Assembly: GCF_900631615.1 (NCBI RefSeq)
Contig: NZ_LR131273.1
Coordinates: 3,504,850 to 3,568,849, forward strand
From: Tsukamurella paurometabola
GTDB lineage: Bacteria > Actinomycetota > Actinomycetes > Mycobacteriales > Mycobacteriaceae
Reading direction: 5' to 3'
Length of the DNA stretch: 64,000 nt
The notes under the pieces: model-generated
The model's input: the letters and a program-made list of their open reading frames with translations, nothing else
What the model was told of the DNA's origin: nothing
Databases searched by the model: none
Shown here: one piece after another, positions 15,262 through 23,290 of the stretch
How the letters are laid out: the number at the start of each line of letters is the position of its first letter
Numbering within the stretch: the first letter of the stretch is position 1
Position numbers and translations under genes: made by a program

Positions 15262-16837
15262 GATTTGCCCCCGCAGATTGAGGCGAGGTCGGAGTCATCA
15301 TTGCCCGGAGGATCGACCTCGCCTCCGATCCTAGGTGCCCTTCGAATGCCGCGACCGCCTCGTCGTAACTGCTCGCGGACATCGCTGCATCCGCGAGCAT
15401 TCTGTGGAAGCCGGTGCTTGTAACCTCTAGTCCGAACACTTCGTCAGTCAGAATTCCGACATTCTCTCCGAATGTTTCAATTCTTGGGCGATCGACTCGC
15501 AAGCTGTTTCCTGAGCGGCTCAACTTCCAAACGCAATCGCGCGGGACCTCTTGCAGCACCACTGGTGAATGGGTAGCTACGACTGCCATTCCGTTTCGGT
15601 CGGTCAAGAGATCGCTCAGGGCCCGCACGAAAGCCGAAAGCAACGGCGGATGAAGGTGGGCCTCCGGCTCATCCAGCAAGACGAGGCTCTTTTCCTCGAC
15701 CGTCTCGACCAGTTTCGCAATGCTAAGCAAGACGATCTTGTGGCCGGATGAGAGCTTTCCGAAACGAGCGCCAAACTCAGACACAGCCTCCTCGACTTCA
15801 GATTCGTTTTCAGGTTCAAGATAGTAGGAGTCGACTCCGTCGCCAGGGAGCGTAAGGAGGTCGGCCAGACCCGCCTCTGCGAAAATCGGATCATTCTCTA
15901 GGATGCCGAGGGCATTGCGCAAGCGGGCTCGGCGTGCCCCAACGAGACATTGCTTTAATGACCGAGTCATCTCCGCACGTATTGCAGGCATGTCCTTGGT
16001 TGCCGACTCACCTTCTTGCGGCCGCTTCTTTTTAAGTCCGACGTAGTGGTACGAAAGCCCCTTCCCTCGGCTTTGCGACTCTCGCATAGGAACAAATTCG
16101 TCAAAAGCGCTAAACGAGACGGAAACTATGTTGGATAGCTGATTCCAAGGCCCCTTCGGTGCGTCTTCTTCCCGTGATCGAGTCACCATGGTCGTTGCAA
16201 GACTTGTTAGAAACGTGCTCTTTCCGACCCCGTTTCTCCCGATTATTACGTGGATGTTTGAGGGGGGACGTGATCCGGGTGTTACTGAAAAGGAAACCTT
16301 CGGGCGGGGATCAGCACTCCGGGGCGTGAAGGAGAAAGAATAGGGCGTTAGCCGTGCACCGCCTCGGGCCATACGTGAATACTGCTCTTCGACCGTTTTG
16401 ATAGTAACCGTGCGTAAGAGCGATGTCCTGGTGACTTCTTCGTGAAGTGCCAGATCGCGAGCGGTCGCGTCAAAAGCGATGTCGCGAAGCGATCGAAGGA
16501 TGGACTCTCGGAAGGCGTCGCCCAGCGAACCGATCGTGGCGTAGTACGAATCATCCTGTCCGAGCGAAAAATACCCTTCGGGAAGTTGCGTGAATGACTG
16601 CGGAAGTGTAGGCGAGCGTGATCCGTCAGCGCTAGTACCCGCACGACCGCTCTGCAGCCCAACATTTCCAATTTTTACCTCGCCGAGGGCATGGCCCCGG
16701 CCATCTTCATCGATGAAGTGAGCGAGGTGGAGTGTCTGATACTTGAACCAGTCATCCCAGTCGGTTAGCCATAGAAATACGACTCCACGCGCATGTCGGT
16801 CAATCTGTCGGGCACTGCCGACTACTCGAAACATCAC
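15248..16837 (-). CDS. AAA/ABC-type ATPase, Septu PtuA-like
   Basis: The 529-residue protein has Walker A IGRNGVGKST (about residue 205), an ABC-type signature LSSGHKIVLLS (about 390), Walker B SLVLLDEPEAHLHP and a switch His in VVATHSPVV. That is the OLD/AAA-21-like arrangement used by defence ATPases such as PtuA. The N-terminal 190 residues are unique and may be the sensing part. It is transcribed first, with the HNH gene overlapping its end. An IS630 copy lies 50 bp upstream of its start codon and may have removed or changed its promoter. Confidence 0.75.
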   Translation of the reverse strand: MMFRVVGSARQIDRHARGVVFLWLTDWDDWFKYQTLHLAHFIDEDGRGHALGEVKIGNVGLQSGRAGTSADGSRSPTLPQSFTQLPEGYFSLGQDDSYYATIGSLGDAFRESILRSLRDIAFDATARDLALHEEVTRTSLLRTVTIKTVEEQYSRMARGGARLTPYSFSFTPRSADPRPKVSFSVTPGSRPPSNIHVIIGRNGVGKSTFLTSLATTMVTRSREEDAPKGPWNQLSNIVSVSFSAFDEFVPMRESQSRGKGLSYHYVGLKKKRPQEGESATKDMPAIRAEMTRSLKQCLVGARRARLRNALGILENDPIFAEAGLADLLTLPGDGVDSYYLEPENESEVEEAVSEFGARFGKLSSGHKIVLLSIAKLVETVEEKSLVLLDEPEAHLHPPLLSAFVRALSDLLTDRNGMAVVATHSPVVLQEVPRDCVWKLSRSGNSLRVDRPRIETFGENVGILTDEVFGLEVTSTGFHRMLADAAMSASSYDEAVAAFEGHLGSEARSILRAMMTPTSPQSAGANHVGG

Positions 16838-16885
16838 GGTGGGCCTCCTCTACACCTCGAGCTGAGCATACTGTGAGCGCGGATC

Positions 16886-17983
16886 CTAGTGGCGCGGGTT
16901 TGAAGTTGTTGGACGGTTCGCCTTCTCGAGGATCTGCTCGGCGGTCTTGGTCCAGACGAACGGCTGTGCTCTCGGGTTCCAGCCGTCGATGAACGCCCGG
17001 ATCTTGGCGTTGAGGTCCTGGACGGAGGTGAACACGCCGCGCCGGATGGCCTGTCGTTCGACGATCCCGAACCAGGCCTCGACGAGATTCATCCAGGAGG
17101 CGTGTGTCGGGGTGAAGTGCACGACGATCCGGGGATGCTTGGCGAGCCAGGCCTTGACGTTCGCATGCTTGTGAGCTGCGTAGTTGTCCATCACCAGGTG
17201 CAGCTCGACCGGGTTGCCGTCGGAGTCGAGCACGTCGCGGTAGGCCCGCTCGATCTGACGCAGGAACGCCAGGAACTCCTGGTGCCGGTGCTTGGGTTTG
17301 AGGGCGGCGGTGACCTTGCCGGTCGCGATGTCGAGGGCGGCGAACAAGGTGGTGGTGCCGTGCCGGTAGTAGTCATGGGAGCGGCGTTCGACCTTCCCGG
17401 GCTGGGTCGGCAGGATCGGCACCGTCCGATCCAGGGCTTGGATCTGCGACTTCTCATCCACGCACAGCACGATCGCGTTCTGAGGCGGGTTCAAGTACAG
17501 GCCGCAGATGTCGGTGACCTTGCCGACCAGCTCGGGGTCGGTGGAGAACCGGAACGATTCGGCCTTGAACGGTTTGATCCCGTACGCGCGCCACGCCCGC
17601 GCCACCGCGGCCGGCGACACCTTGATCCGGGCGGCGAGCAGCCTCGTCGACCAATGCGTCACCCCAAGGCTTTTCGGCGGCGGCGTGAGCGTTGCGACGA
17701 TGATCGCATCCTGATCGAGCTCCCGCGGCCGGCCTGGCCGAACCCGATCGGACAGGCCCTCCAGGCCACGCTCGAGATACCGATCCCGCCACGCGATCAC
17801 CGTCGTCCGGCTCGCATCGACCAACTCAGCGATCCGCTGATTCGACTCACCATCAGCGGCCAGCAACACGATCCGCGCCCGCTTGGCCGCGGACGCCCGC
17901 ACCGAAGCGGACCGGGTCCACGACTCCAGCACCTCCCGATCACCATCGCGCAGCGTCAACGCCGGAGCAGGATGATTCGCCAT
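16886..17983 (-). CDS. IS630-family transposase, copy 1
   Basis: The 365-residue protein has an N-terminal homeodomain-like HTH (NQRIAELVDASRTTVIAWRD) and a DDE domain: Asp in VLCVDEKSQIQAL, Asp in LHLVMDNYAAHKH, Glu in SWMNLVEAWFG. Its TAG stop uses the TA target dinucleotide outside the IS end, so the last codon depends on the insertion site. It appears intact. Confidence 0.93.
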   Translation of the reverse strand: MANHPAPALTLRDGDREVLESWTRSASVRASAAKRARIVLLAADGESNQRIAELVDASRTTVIAWRDRYLERGLEGLSDRVRPGRPRELDQDAIIVATLTPPPKSLGVTHWSTRLLAARIKVSPAAVARAWRAYGIKPFKAESFRFSTDPELVGKVTDICGLYLNPPQNAIVLCVDEKSQIQALDRTVPILPTQPGKVERRSHDYYRHGTTTLFAALDIATGKVTAALKPKHRHQEFLAFLRQIERAYRDVLDSDGNPVELHLVMDNYAAHKHANVKAWLAKHPRIVVHFTPTHASWMNLVEAWFGIVERQAIRRGVFTSVQDLNAKIRAFIDGWNPRAQPFVWTKTAEQILEKANRPTTSNPRH

Positions 17984-18035
17984 GCCTCAATTCTCGCAGG
18001 CACCAAACTGTTCAATGATTAACGACACGCGCCAC
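16889..18035 (-). mobile_element. IS630-family insertion sequence, copy 1 (1147 bp)
   Basis: The terminal inverted repeats GTGGCGCG/CGCGCCAC are flanked on both sides by TA (16887-16888 and 18036-18037), the target dinucleotide of IS630/Tc1 elements. Length and encoded protein are identical to the copy at 24656-25802, so one copied recently from the other or both arrived together. It sits between the Septu-like ATPase start and a MITE and interrupts no recognised gene. Confidence 0.93.
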
Positions 18036-18050
18036 TAGGTGCTGGTCTAG

Positions 18051-18232
18051 GGCGTGTCTAACAATTGATCGGGCTCGATGATGACAGGCTCGGTGCATGT
18101 CGCGGTTTCAGGTGCTCTCCGATGCTCAGTGGTCGTTGATCGAGGACATGCTGCCACGGCCGACCGGCCGGCGCGGTAGGCCGTTCTCGGATGCACAGTC
18201 ATCGCCTGGACCCGAGAATTAACAGACACGCC
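18051..18232 (+). mobile_element. 182-bp MITE-like remnant of an IS5-family element
   Basis: The ends GGCGTGTCT/AGACACGCC are inverted repeats, and CTAG flanks both sides (18047-18050 and 18233-18236) as a target duplication. Inside, a 41-codon frame from ATG 18097 to 18222 reads MSRFQVLSDAQWSLIEDMLP then GRRGRPFSD. This is the start of an IS5-type (DUF4096) transposase, cut off by an internal deletion. It could be moved only by a transposase supplied elsewhere in the genome. Confidence 0.75.
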
Positions 18233-18298
18233 CTAGGCGCGAGACTCAACTCTGAGACGAACGACGCGTCAGGCGTCGGGCATTCATCCGCAACCCTT

Positions 18299-19018
18299 TC
18301 ACGGCCTGCGGTTCCGTACCAACCGAACCGGCCACGGCTTCAAGTCGAACCTCGGCTCGACGCCGTGCGGATGGACGGGGATCACCGCCGCTCCCGAGAC
18401 GGCGAAGTTGTGCCGGTGCTCCACCGGTGCGTTCTCCACCTGAAACTCCAGCCGTCTGCGCGCTTCAGACGCCGCCTCGTACGGGTCGAGGAAGTACCCG
18501 AGTTCGGGCTGCACCTGAACTTCGTAGTCCGGGTTCAGATGGAGCGGCAGGGCGATCAGGTAGATCGTCTGAGAGTCTCGATTGAAGTTGTCGGCGCGCT
18601 CGTAGTCGATCTTCGCCTCCGTGGGCACCGTCCGGTGGATGTCCCTGTCGGTACCCTGATCCAGGTCCAGCACGCCGTCCTGCTTCCGGGCGTCTCCTCG
18701 TGCGACTGTTCTCCAGTAGAAGACGGCCAACTCCCGCTCCCAGCGGTCCACGACGTCGTCGAGTCCAACGATCCGAGCCTCCTCGGGCGCGACCGCGGCG
18801 AGGTGGTGCGCCGCGTTCACCGCCTCCCCGAGTCTCATCACGAGGTCGTACTCCGCGTCACGTGCCGCGCCAGTCGGTGCGGGGCTCGCAAGCACCGCGC
18901 GATTGACCTCTTCCCGCTCGATCCGCCGCCGCTCGGCAGCGACGCGGGCTTCATCGACCTTTCCTGCAGCCACGGCCTCTGCGCGGAGCTCACGCCAGTT
19001 ACGAGCGCCACCCGTCAT
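18299..19018 (-). CDS. hypothetical protein, last gene of the transfer operon
   Basis: The 239-residue protein starts at ATG 19018, overlapping the preceding stop (ATGA). The N-terminal half is helical and Ala/Arg/Glu-rich, with possible coiled coil (DEARVAAERRRIEREEVNRA). The second half is more ordered (SQTIYLIALPLHLNPDYEVQ). No known domain was recognised. Its place at the end of the operon suggests an accessory role. Confidence 0.6.
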   Translation of the reverse strand: MTGGARNWRELRAEAVAAGKVDEARVAAERRRIEREEVNRAVLASPAPTGAARDAEYDLVMRLGEAVNAAHHLAAVAPEEARIVGLDDVVDRWERELAVFYWRTVARGDARKQDGVLDLDQGTDRDIHRTVPTEAKIDYERADNFNRDSQTIYLIALPLHLNPDYEVQVQPELGYFLDPYEAASEARRRLEFQVENAPVEHRHNFAVSGAAVIPVHPHGVEPRFDLKPWPVRLVRNRRP

Positions 19019-19344
19019 GCGGACACCCGCCGGTACCACTTCTCGAACTTGAGAACGAACTCGGGGAAGCTGCGAAACGCCGCCGCCGTCAACTCTTTGG
19101 CCAAGTCCTGGTGCTCGTACTCATCGACGCCGCGAACCCAGGCTTGGTCTTCCACTGCGGCCACCACCGCTTCACGCAGAGCTATGCGGAGCTCGGCGGC
19201 GTCGCGCAGAAGCTCGGCCTCATCATCATCCGCGACTGCCAACCAGAGATCGTTTGCCGTACGGCTTCGTGCCAAGTCGTTGGCCAGATACCTCCGCGCG
19301 GATTCCAGGGCATCGACCGCTTCCTGCCTCGATTGAAAGGTCAT
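19015..19344 (-). CDS. small helical hypothetical protein
   Basis: The 109-residue protein is rich in helix formers (RQEAVDALESARRYLANDLA). Both ends overlap neighbours by 4 bp in the ATGA arrangement, a strong sign of a real, co-translated gene. The family is not recognised. Confidence 0.62.
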   Translation of the reverse strand: MTFQSRQEAVDALESARRYLANDLARSRTANDLWLAVADDDEAELLRDAAELRIALREAVVAAVEDQAWVRGVDEYEHQDLAKELTAAAFRSFPEFVLKFEKWYRRVSA

Positions 19345-20165
19345 GCGGCGACCTCCCCGGCGAGCTTCTCGATGGTCCGGACAGTGCCCTGGGCGACCCC
19401 GGCAGCCATCCCGGCGGCCTTCTGGCCCTTCCCCTCGGCGCGCGCCGCGAGCACTGCGGTGATCACGTTGATCGGCTGCGTAGTGCGGCCGGTCGCGGCG
19501 ATCAGCTCCGCCAGCTCCCGGTGATCGTCCATGGGATCAGCATGATCATCGTGCGGATCACTGGCAGGCTCGACGAGGTGCATCGGTGCCTCCGTCTGGG
19601 CCTCGGTGATCACCTGGTGCAGCTCGCCGGCCCCAGGCTGATCACCCTCGTGACCTGCGCCGATCAGCGGCAGATCGACCGTCTGATCAAGGTTGATCGG
19701 CTCTGCGATCGGCTGATCAGGCGCGGTGATCACCGGCTGATCGGCGGGGATCACCGGGTGCCCGGAGGGGCGATCAGCGACCTCGGTCCCGCGGTCCGCA
19801 CGGACCAGTTCCCAGCTCGCGCCCGCGATGGTCACGTCGACCACGAGCGGCAAGATCACCGCGACGGCGGGCGCGAACCCGAAGGTGATCAGCAGCTCCC
19901 GCAGCCCCATGAACGAGACAGCGAAGGCGCCGAGCGCGATCATCGAGATCACCGCTGCGCCCACCCAGTCACCCCGGCGCGACCCCTCCGGCGCAGTGAT
20001 CAGGTTGTGCGTGTGCCAGAACAGGAACACGGGCGCGATGCTCGCCGCGACCGCCGCGCCCCACCCGTACACCGTCGGCGCGACGAGCACAGCGTGCATC
20101 ACGTTGCCGGTGATCGAGGTCAGCACCGCGAGGGCCAGGAGTCCCTTCCAACGGGTCCACATCAT
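19341..20165 (-). CDS. DUF2637-like membrane protein, possible spread (Spd) protein
   Basis: The 274-residue protein has four hydrophobic segments in its first 120 residues (GLLALAVLTSITGNVMHAVL, GAAVAASIAPVFLFW, VGAAVISMIALGAFAVSFMG, FAPAVAVILPLVVDVTIAG). A Pro/Asp-rich linker and a short C-terminal HTH-like region (TGRTTQPINVITAVLAARAE, GVAQGTVRTIEKL) follow. DUF2637 proteins of Streptomyces plasmids and AICEs have the same layout and are linked to plasmid spread between hyphae. The linker is encoded by a run of GATCA/TGATC motifs. Confidence 0.72.
   Translation of the reverse strand: MMWTRWKGLLALAVLTSITGNVMHAVLVAPTVYGWGAAVAASIAPVFLFWHTHNLITAPEGSRRGDWVGAAVISMIALGAFAVSFMGLRELLITFGFAPAVAVILPLVVDVTIAGASWELVRADRGTEVADRPSGHPVIPADQPVITAPDQPIAEPINLDQTVDLPLIGAGHEGDQPGAGELHQVITEAQTEAPMHLVEPASDPHDDHADPMDDHRELAELIAATGRTTQPINVITAVLAARAEGKGQKAAGMAAGVAQGTVRTIEKLAGEVAA
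19459..20005. repeat. dense TGATCA/GATC motif region
   Basis: By eye this stretch contains nine TGATCA palindromes and over a dozen further GATC sites (for example CTGATCAAGG and GGTGATCACC) in about 550 bp. It falls in the linker and membrane part of the DUF2637-like gene. TraB-type translocases recognise clusters of 8-bp repeats (clt) in Streptomyces plasmids, so such a cluster in a transfer operon deserves attention. The repeats may simply follow from the repeated amino acids. Confidence 0.4.
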
Positions 20166-20662
20166 GCTGCGTCCTTAAGCTCGCGTACTTCGTCGTCAGT
20201 GACCGCCTCGCCCGCGCGAATCCGGTGGGCGAGGGTCTGGATCTGGGGCCACACCGACTCCAGCTCGTAATGCCAGATGTCCTCGGGCTGCGAATCGAGC
20301 CCATGACGATCCATCTCGCGCCGCACAGCCACCTGCACCGGGTCGTTGCGCCATGCACGCCACACAGCAGCGTCGTCCGGCTGGTTCACCAGAACCCCAA
20401 CGACGTAGTCGGAGAAATCGCAGTCGTCCTCATCGCGCTCATCGAAAGGGCGTTCCCCCCAGAGGAACCTGGCTTCTGCCCACGGGCCCGCGTACGCGAT
20501 GAACCCGAAGTCCCACGGAGCGGAGCGATGCAGGGTCAGCCCGTGCCCCGGCTGGTTCAGGTCGATCGTGACGCTACGGAGGCTCGAACCTCCACGCATC
20601 ACAGCCGCGATCGCGTGGCCTGCCTCGTGGTGGGCAGTCAAGTCAAGGTCATGGTCGGTCAT
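20162..20662 (-). CDS. HEXXH zincin-like protein
   Basis: The 166-residue protein starts at ATG 20662, overlapping the resolvase stop (ATGA). It opens DLDLTAHHEAGHAIAAVMRG, and the HEAGH motif is the zinc site of M41/M50-like metallopeptidases. A later acidic stretch (DERDEDDCDFSDYV) could supply the third ligand. It is short for a protease and has no membrane segment. Small stand-alone HEXXH proteins occur on actinobacterial elements with unknown roles; cleavage of a regulator, as ImmA does, is possible. Confidence 0.62.
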   Translation of the reverse strand: MTDHDLDLTAHHEAGHAIAAVMRGGSSLRSVTIDLNQPGHGLTLHRSAPWDFGFIAYAGPWAEARFLWGERPFDERDEDDCDFSDYVVGVLVNQPDDAAVWRAWRNDPVQVAVRREMDRHGLDSQPEDIWHYELESVWPQIQTLAHRIRAGEAVTDDEVRELKDAA

Positions 20663-21228
20663 GCCGCGGTCTCCTTCGCTGCTCGGTAGATCGTGTAGCG
20701 AGAGCACCCGTACTCGTGAGCGAGATCCGACGCGGATTCCCCGGCCGAGTAACGCGCCTTCACCTCCGTCTCCTGCTCTCTCGTGAGGCAGGGCTTGCGG
20801 CCCTTGTAGACGCCCTTCTTCTTCGCCAACGCGATTCCCTCCCGTTGGCGCTCGTGGATCAGAGCGCGCTCGAACTCCGCGACCGCTCCGAGCATGGACA
20901 ACAACAGGTTGCTTATCGGGGAGTCGTCGCCGGTGAAGGTCTGCCCCTCCTTGCAAAACTCGACCCTGACGCCCTTGCCGGTGAGCTGCCGAACGATGCG
21001 TCGGAGATCTTCGACGTTGCGGGCGAGCCGGTCCATGCTGTGCACGACGAGCGTGTCGCCGTCACGGACGTACTGGAGCGCCTCGTTGAGCTGCGGACGC
21101 TCCAAAGTCGCGCCGCTGGCCTTATCGATGAAGGTGCGGTCGAGTTCGATTCCGTCGAGCTGTCGCTCCGTGTGCTGATCGACGGTCGAGACGCGGATGT
21201 AGCCAACTCGCTGGCCCGTTCCGGCCAT
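20659..21228 (-). CDS. serine recombinase, resolvase/invertase family
   Basis: The 189-residue protein has the catalytic Ser in GYIRVSTVDQHTERQ, the conserved DTLVVHSMDRLARNVEDLR motif, GAVAEFERALIHERQREG and a C-terminal HTH (GESASDLAHEYGCSRYTIYR). Size and order match the Tn3-resolvase/Gin group, so it is a small resolvase rather than a large serine integrase. It could resolve multimers of the element. Upstream lies a 142-bp region with nested inverted repeats that may be its res site. Confidence 0.88.
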   Translation of the reverse strand: MAGTGQRVGYIRVSTVDQHTERQLDGIELDRTFIDKASGATLERPQLNEALQYVRDGDTLVVHSMDRLARNVEDLRRIVRQLTGKGVRVEFCKEGQTFTGDDSPISNLLLSMLGAVAEFERALIHERQREGIALAKKKGVYKGRKPCLTREQETEVKARYSAGESASDLAHEYGCSRYTIYRAAKETAA

Positions 21229-21370
21229 GATTCCCTCCGTGTTGCATTGGGGTCTAAGAGGTCATTGCGCAGTCGTTGCAGAACGTGAAATCGACTCTAT
21301 TGCAACGGTCTGACGAAAATCGGGGATGTTTCGATGGAGTGGACCCCAAAGCGACATGTGCAGCTGGGGT
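21229..21370. promoter_or_regulatory. inverted-repeat region upstream of the resolvase (possible res site)
   Basis: Two nested inverted pairs are present: TTGGGGTC (21247) with GACCCCAA (21342), and CGTTGCA (21274) with TGCAACG (21301). Related TTGCA/CATTGC words lie between them. The region is noncoding and adjoins the resolvase start, as res sites do. Confidence 0.4.
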
Positions 21371-21820
21371 TCAGTTGTCCAGCCCAAGGGCTTCATCGGC
21401 TTCACGCAGCCTCTCGAAAGCGCGCAGCTGCTCCTCACGTCGCTCCTCGACGAATTCCATGACGTCCTTTGCGAGGACCCTGTGATGGCTGCCGACCATG
21501 TGCGCCGCGAGGCTGCCGTCCTTGATCCACTTCATCACCGTCGGGCGCGTTACCCCGAGCTGTCGGGCAGCTTCCGTGGTCGTCAGTTCCCGTGGCATGT
21601 TCGTCAGGTCGTCGTCGATGCCGTCTTGGTCCTCGCGCGCCATAGCAATCATCAGCGACTGCCGGTATCGCTCAACCTCCGCCGCCGCGATGCGAATATC
21701 GTTCCCAACCCGCGTCGCGGTGATCTCTCCGGCGTTGACTCGCCGAGTGACGGCGGCGCGCGACATCCCGAGGCGGGACGCTGCCTGCTCGACATCAAGG
21801 GTTTCAGACATCGACGTCAT
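21371..21820 (-). CDS. double HTH_17/excisionase-type DNA-binding protein
   Basis: The 149-residue protein starts at ATG 21820, overlapping the upstream stop (ATGA). It contains two MerR/excisionase-like helix-turn-helix units: VEQAASRLGMSRAAVTRRVN with the wing RVGNDIRIAAAEVERY, and TTEAARQLGVTRPTVMKWIK with the wing VGSHHRVLAKDVMEFV. Such tandem proteins are often antitoxins or small regulators. No toxin gene is adjacent, so an operon regulator is the simpler reading. Confidence 0.7.
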   Translation of the reverse strand: MTSMSETLDVEQAASRLGMSRAAVTRRVNAGEITATRVGNDIRIAAAEVERYRQSLMIAMAREDQDGIDDDLTNMPRELTTTEAARQLGVTRPTVMKWIKDGSLAAHMVGSHHRVLAKDVMEFVEERREEQLRAFERLREADEALGLDN

Positions 21821-22383
21821 CCTGCCCAGCTCGCGCCCGGGGGCACGATCCACTGTCCGGGAGCGGGCGCGACGGTCCCCGCAGGTGGAAGTGGTTCGCT
21901 ACCAGGAACGCCGGTCGTCTGATTCGGCCGTGCGCCACCGGAATCGACGACCGTGCGATCGGAGGTCGCGGTCGCGTCTGACCCATGAACCGTCCCCGCG
22001 ATCAGCACGATGAGAAGCCATATGAGGCACCCGATCGCGGCAACGAGCGTCCGTCGTCCGAGGGTCGACTTCGGAGTCAGATATGCGATCCAGCTACGCA
22101 CCAGCAGCTTCCGTCGCTCGCGTCGGACCAACTCGCGAAACTCAATCACCGACGTGTCCGGGTCGACCTGGACCTTGCGCCCGACAACGACCTCTCCGTG
22201 CGGCGCACTCGACCGGTAAACGGTCGCCTGCCAGTACGTCTCGGAGGCGTCCTGATTCCCAGACCAGCGACCGCGGTACGCGAGCCTGGGCGGAAGCGGC
22301 ACGCGAGCAGAATCCTCACGTTCGCTGAGCACTTCGAGTTCTGCGGGCGCATTCCAGAAGATCTGCGCGAACGGGTTCGCCAT
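21817..22383 (-). CDS. single-pass membrane protein
   Basis: The 188-residue protein has a soluble N-terminal part (1-115), one membrane segment (LVAAIGCLIWLLIVLIAGTV), and a Pro/Gly/Thr-rich outer tail. The N-terminal region has an RELVRRERRKLLVR amphipathic stretch that may contact partner proteins. It shares one base with the preceding stop. Its position after the translocase suggests a transfer accessory protein. The family is not recognised. Confidence 0.6.
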   Translation of the reverse strand: MANPFAQIFWNAPAELEVLSEREDSARVPLPPRLAYRGRWSGNQDASETYWQATVYRSSAPHGEVVVGRKVQVDPDTSVIEFRELVRRERRKLLVRSWIAYLTPKSTLGRRTLVAAIGCLIWLLIVLIAGTVHGSDATATSDRTVVDSGGARPNQTTGVPGSEPLPPAGTVAPAPGQWIVPPGASWAG

Positions 22384-22733
22384 CAGATGACCTCCGAATC
22401 GGGGACCGTCGGCGCGAATTCTGCGGCGCGATCAGGCGTACCGATCGTGACCCGTTCCAGCTCGCGAATCTCAGCGAGAAGCGCAGCAACACGCTTGCCC
22501 CGCGCAGTGCCGATTTCGTCCACGTGTGCGGCCAGGATCGCGAGCCGCCAACGGTCCAGTGCGGCAGCGATTCGCGGCACGGGCTGCCCACCCTTTCCGC
22601 CCTCGATCGCGGCAGCGAGTTCGACGGCCTCGTCGGCGAACTGCTTCGCCTCCGGTAGTGCGCGTCGTTGGTACCTCCAACGGGTGGCAGCCACCTCCAG
22701 CTCTTTCGTGAGTTTAAACCTGTTCGTCTTCAT
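22383..22733 (-). CDS. helical hypothetical protein
   Basis: The 116-residue protein is predicted almost all helical (LTKELEVAATRWRYQRRALP, QFADEAVELAAAIEGG, RVAALLAEIRELERV) with no signal or membrane part. It overlaps the next gene by one base and follows a 161-bp intergenic gap, so a promoter may lie there. The family is not recognised. Confidence 0.58.
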   Translation of the reverse strand: MKTNRFKLTKELEVAATRWRYQRRALPEAKQFADEAVELAAAIEGGKGGQPVPRIAAALDRWRLAILAAHVDEIGTARGKRVAALLAEIRELERVTIGTPDRAAEFAPTVPDSEVI

Positions 22734-22894
22734 TCCGTTCCTCTCGTAGTGGATTGACTCAGTTCATGCAGGGAAAATCGGACGGAACCCGGAGCTCACA
22801 ATTCGGTCTGAATGTGATTCCGGGACACACCCACTCGCGCGCACGCGCGTAGGGCCGTTTTCGGCGGGGCCGGAAGACGCCCCCAGATCCGCGC

Positions 22895-23290
22895 TCACGG
22901 CCGATCGCCGCCGGGGCGGACGATCCACCCACCCGGGGCGTCCGCGTCGCGGACGAGCGAGTCGTGACGGGCCGTGGCCCAGGGCACGGCGGCGAGCTTC
23001 TGCGACAGCGTTTCGCGCCTGACTCCGACGACGCGCGCAAGCGGGATCTGGGCCATGCCGCCCATCGCTAGGCACCCCACGAGCTCCAGCTCGGCGCGTT
23101 CAATTTCGCCGCGAGCGGCCCGCAGAGAGGCGAGCGCCTGATACGCCTCCTGCAGGGTCGGATGCGTGCTCTCAGCGACCTTCTGAAGCGGGCCGAGGGC
23201 GCCAGCAGTGACGGTGACGATCCGTCCACAGAGGTGCGGAAGTAGGTCCCGGGCGGCGCGGTTCAGGACGGGGTTTTTGCGAGGCATCAT
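22895..23290 (-). CDS. small hypothetical protein with HTH-like segment
   Basis: The 131-residue protein starts at ATG 23290 (second ATG 23287), overlapping the translocase stop (ATGA). A helical core (PTLQEAYQALASLRAARGEI) is followed by QIPLARVVGVRRETLSQKLA, which reads as a helix-turn-helix. Direct coupling to the translocase suggests a partner or regulator of transfer. The family is not recognised. Confidence 0.6.
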   Translation of the reverse strand: MMPRKNPVLNRAARDLLPHLCGRIVTVTAGALGPLQKVAESTHPTLQEAYQALASLRAARGEIERAELELVGCLAMGGMAQIPLARVVGVRRETLSQKLAAVPWATARHDSLVRDADAPGGWIVRPGGDRP

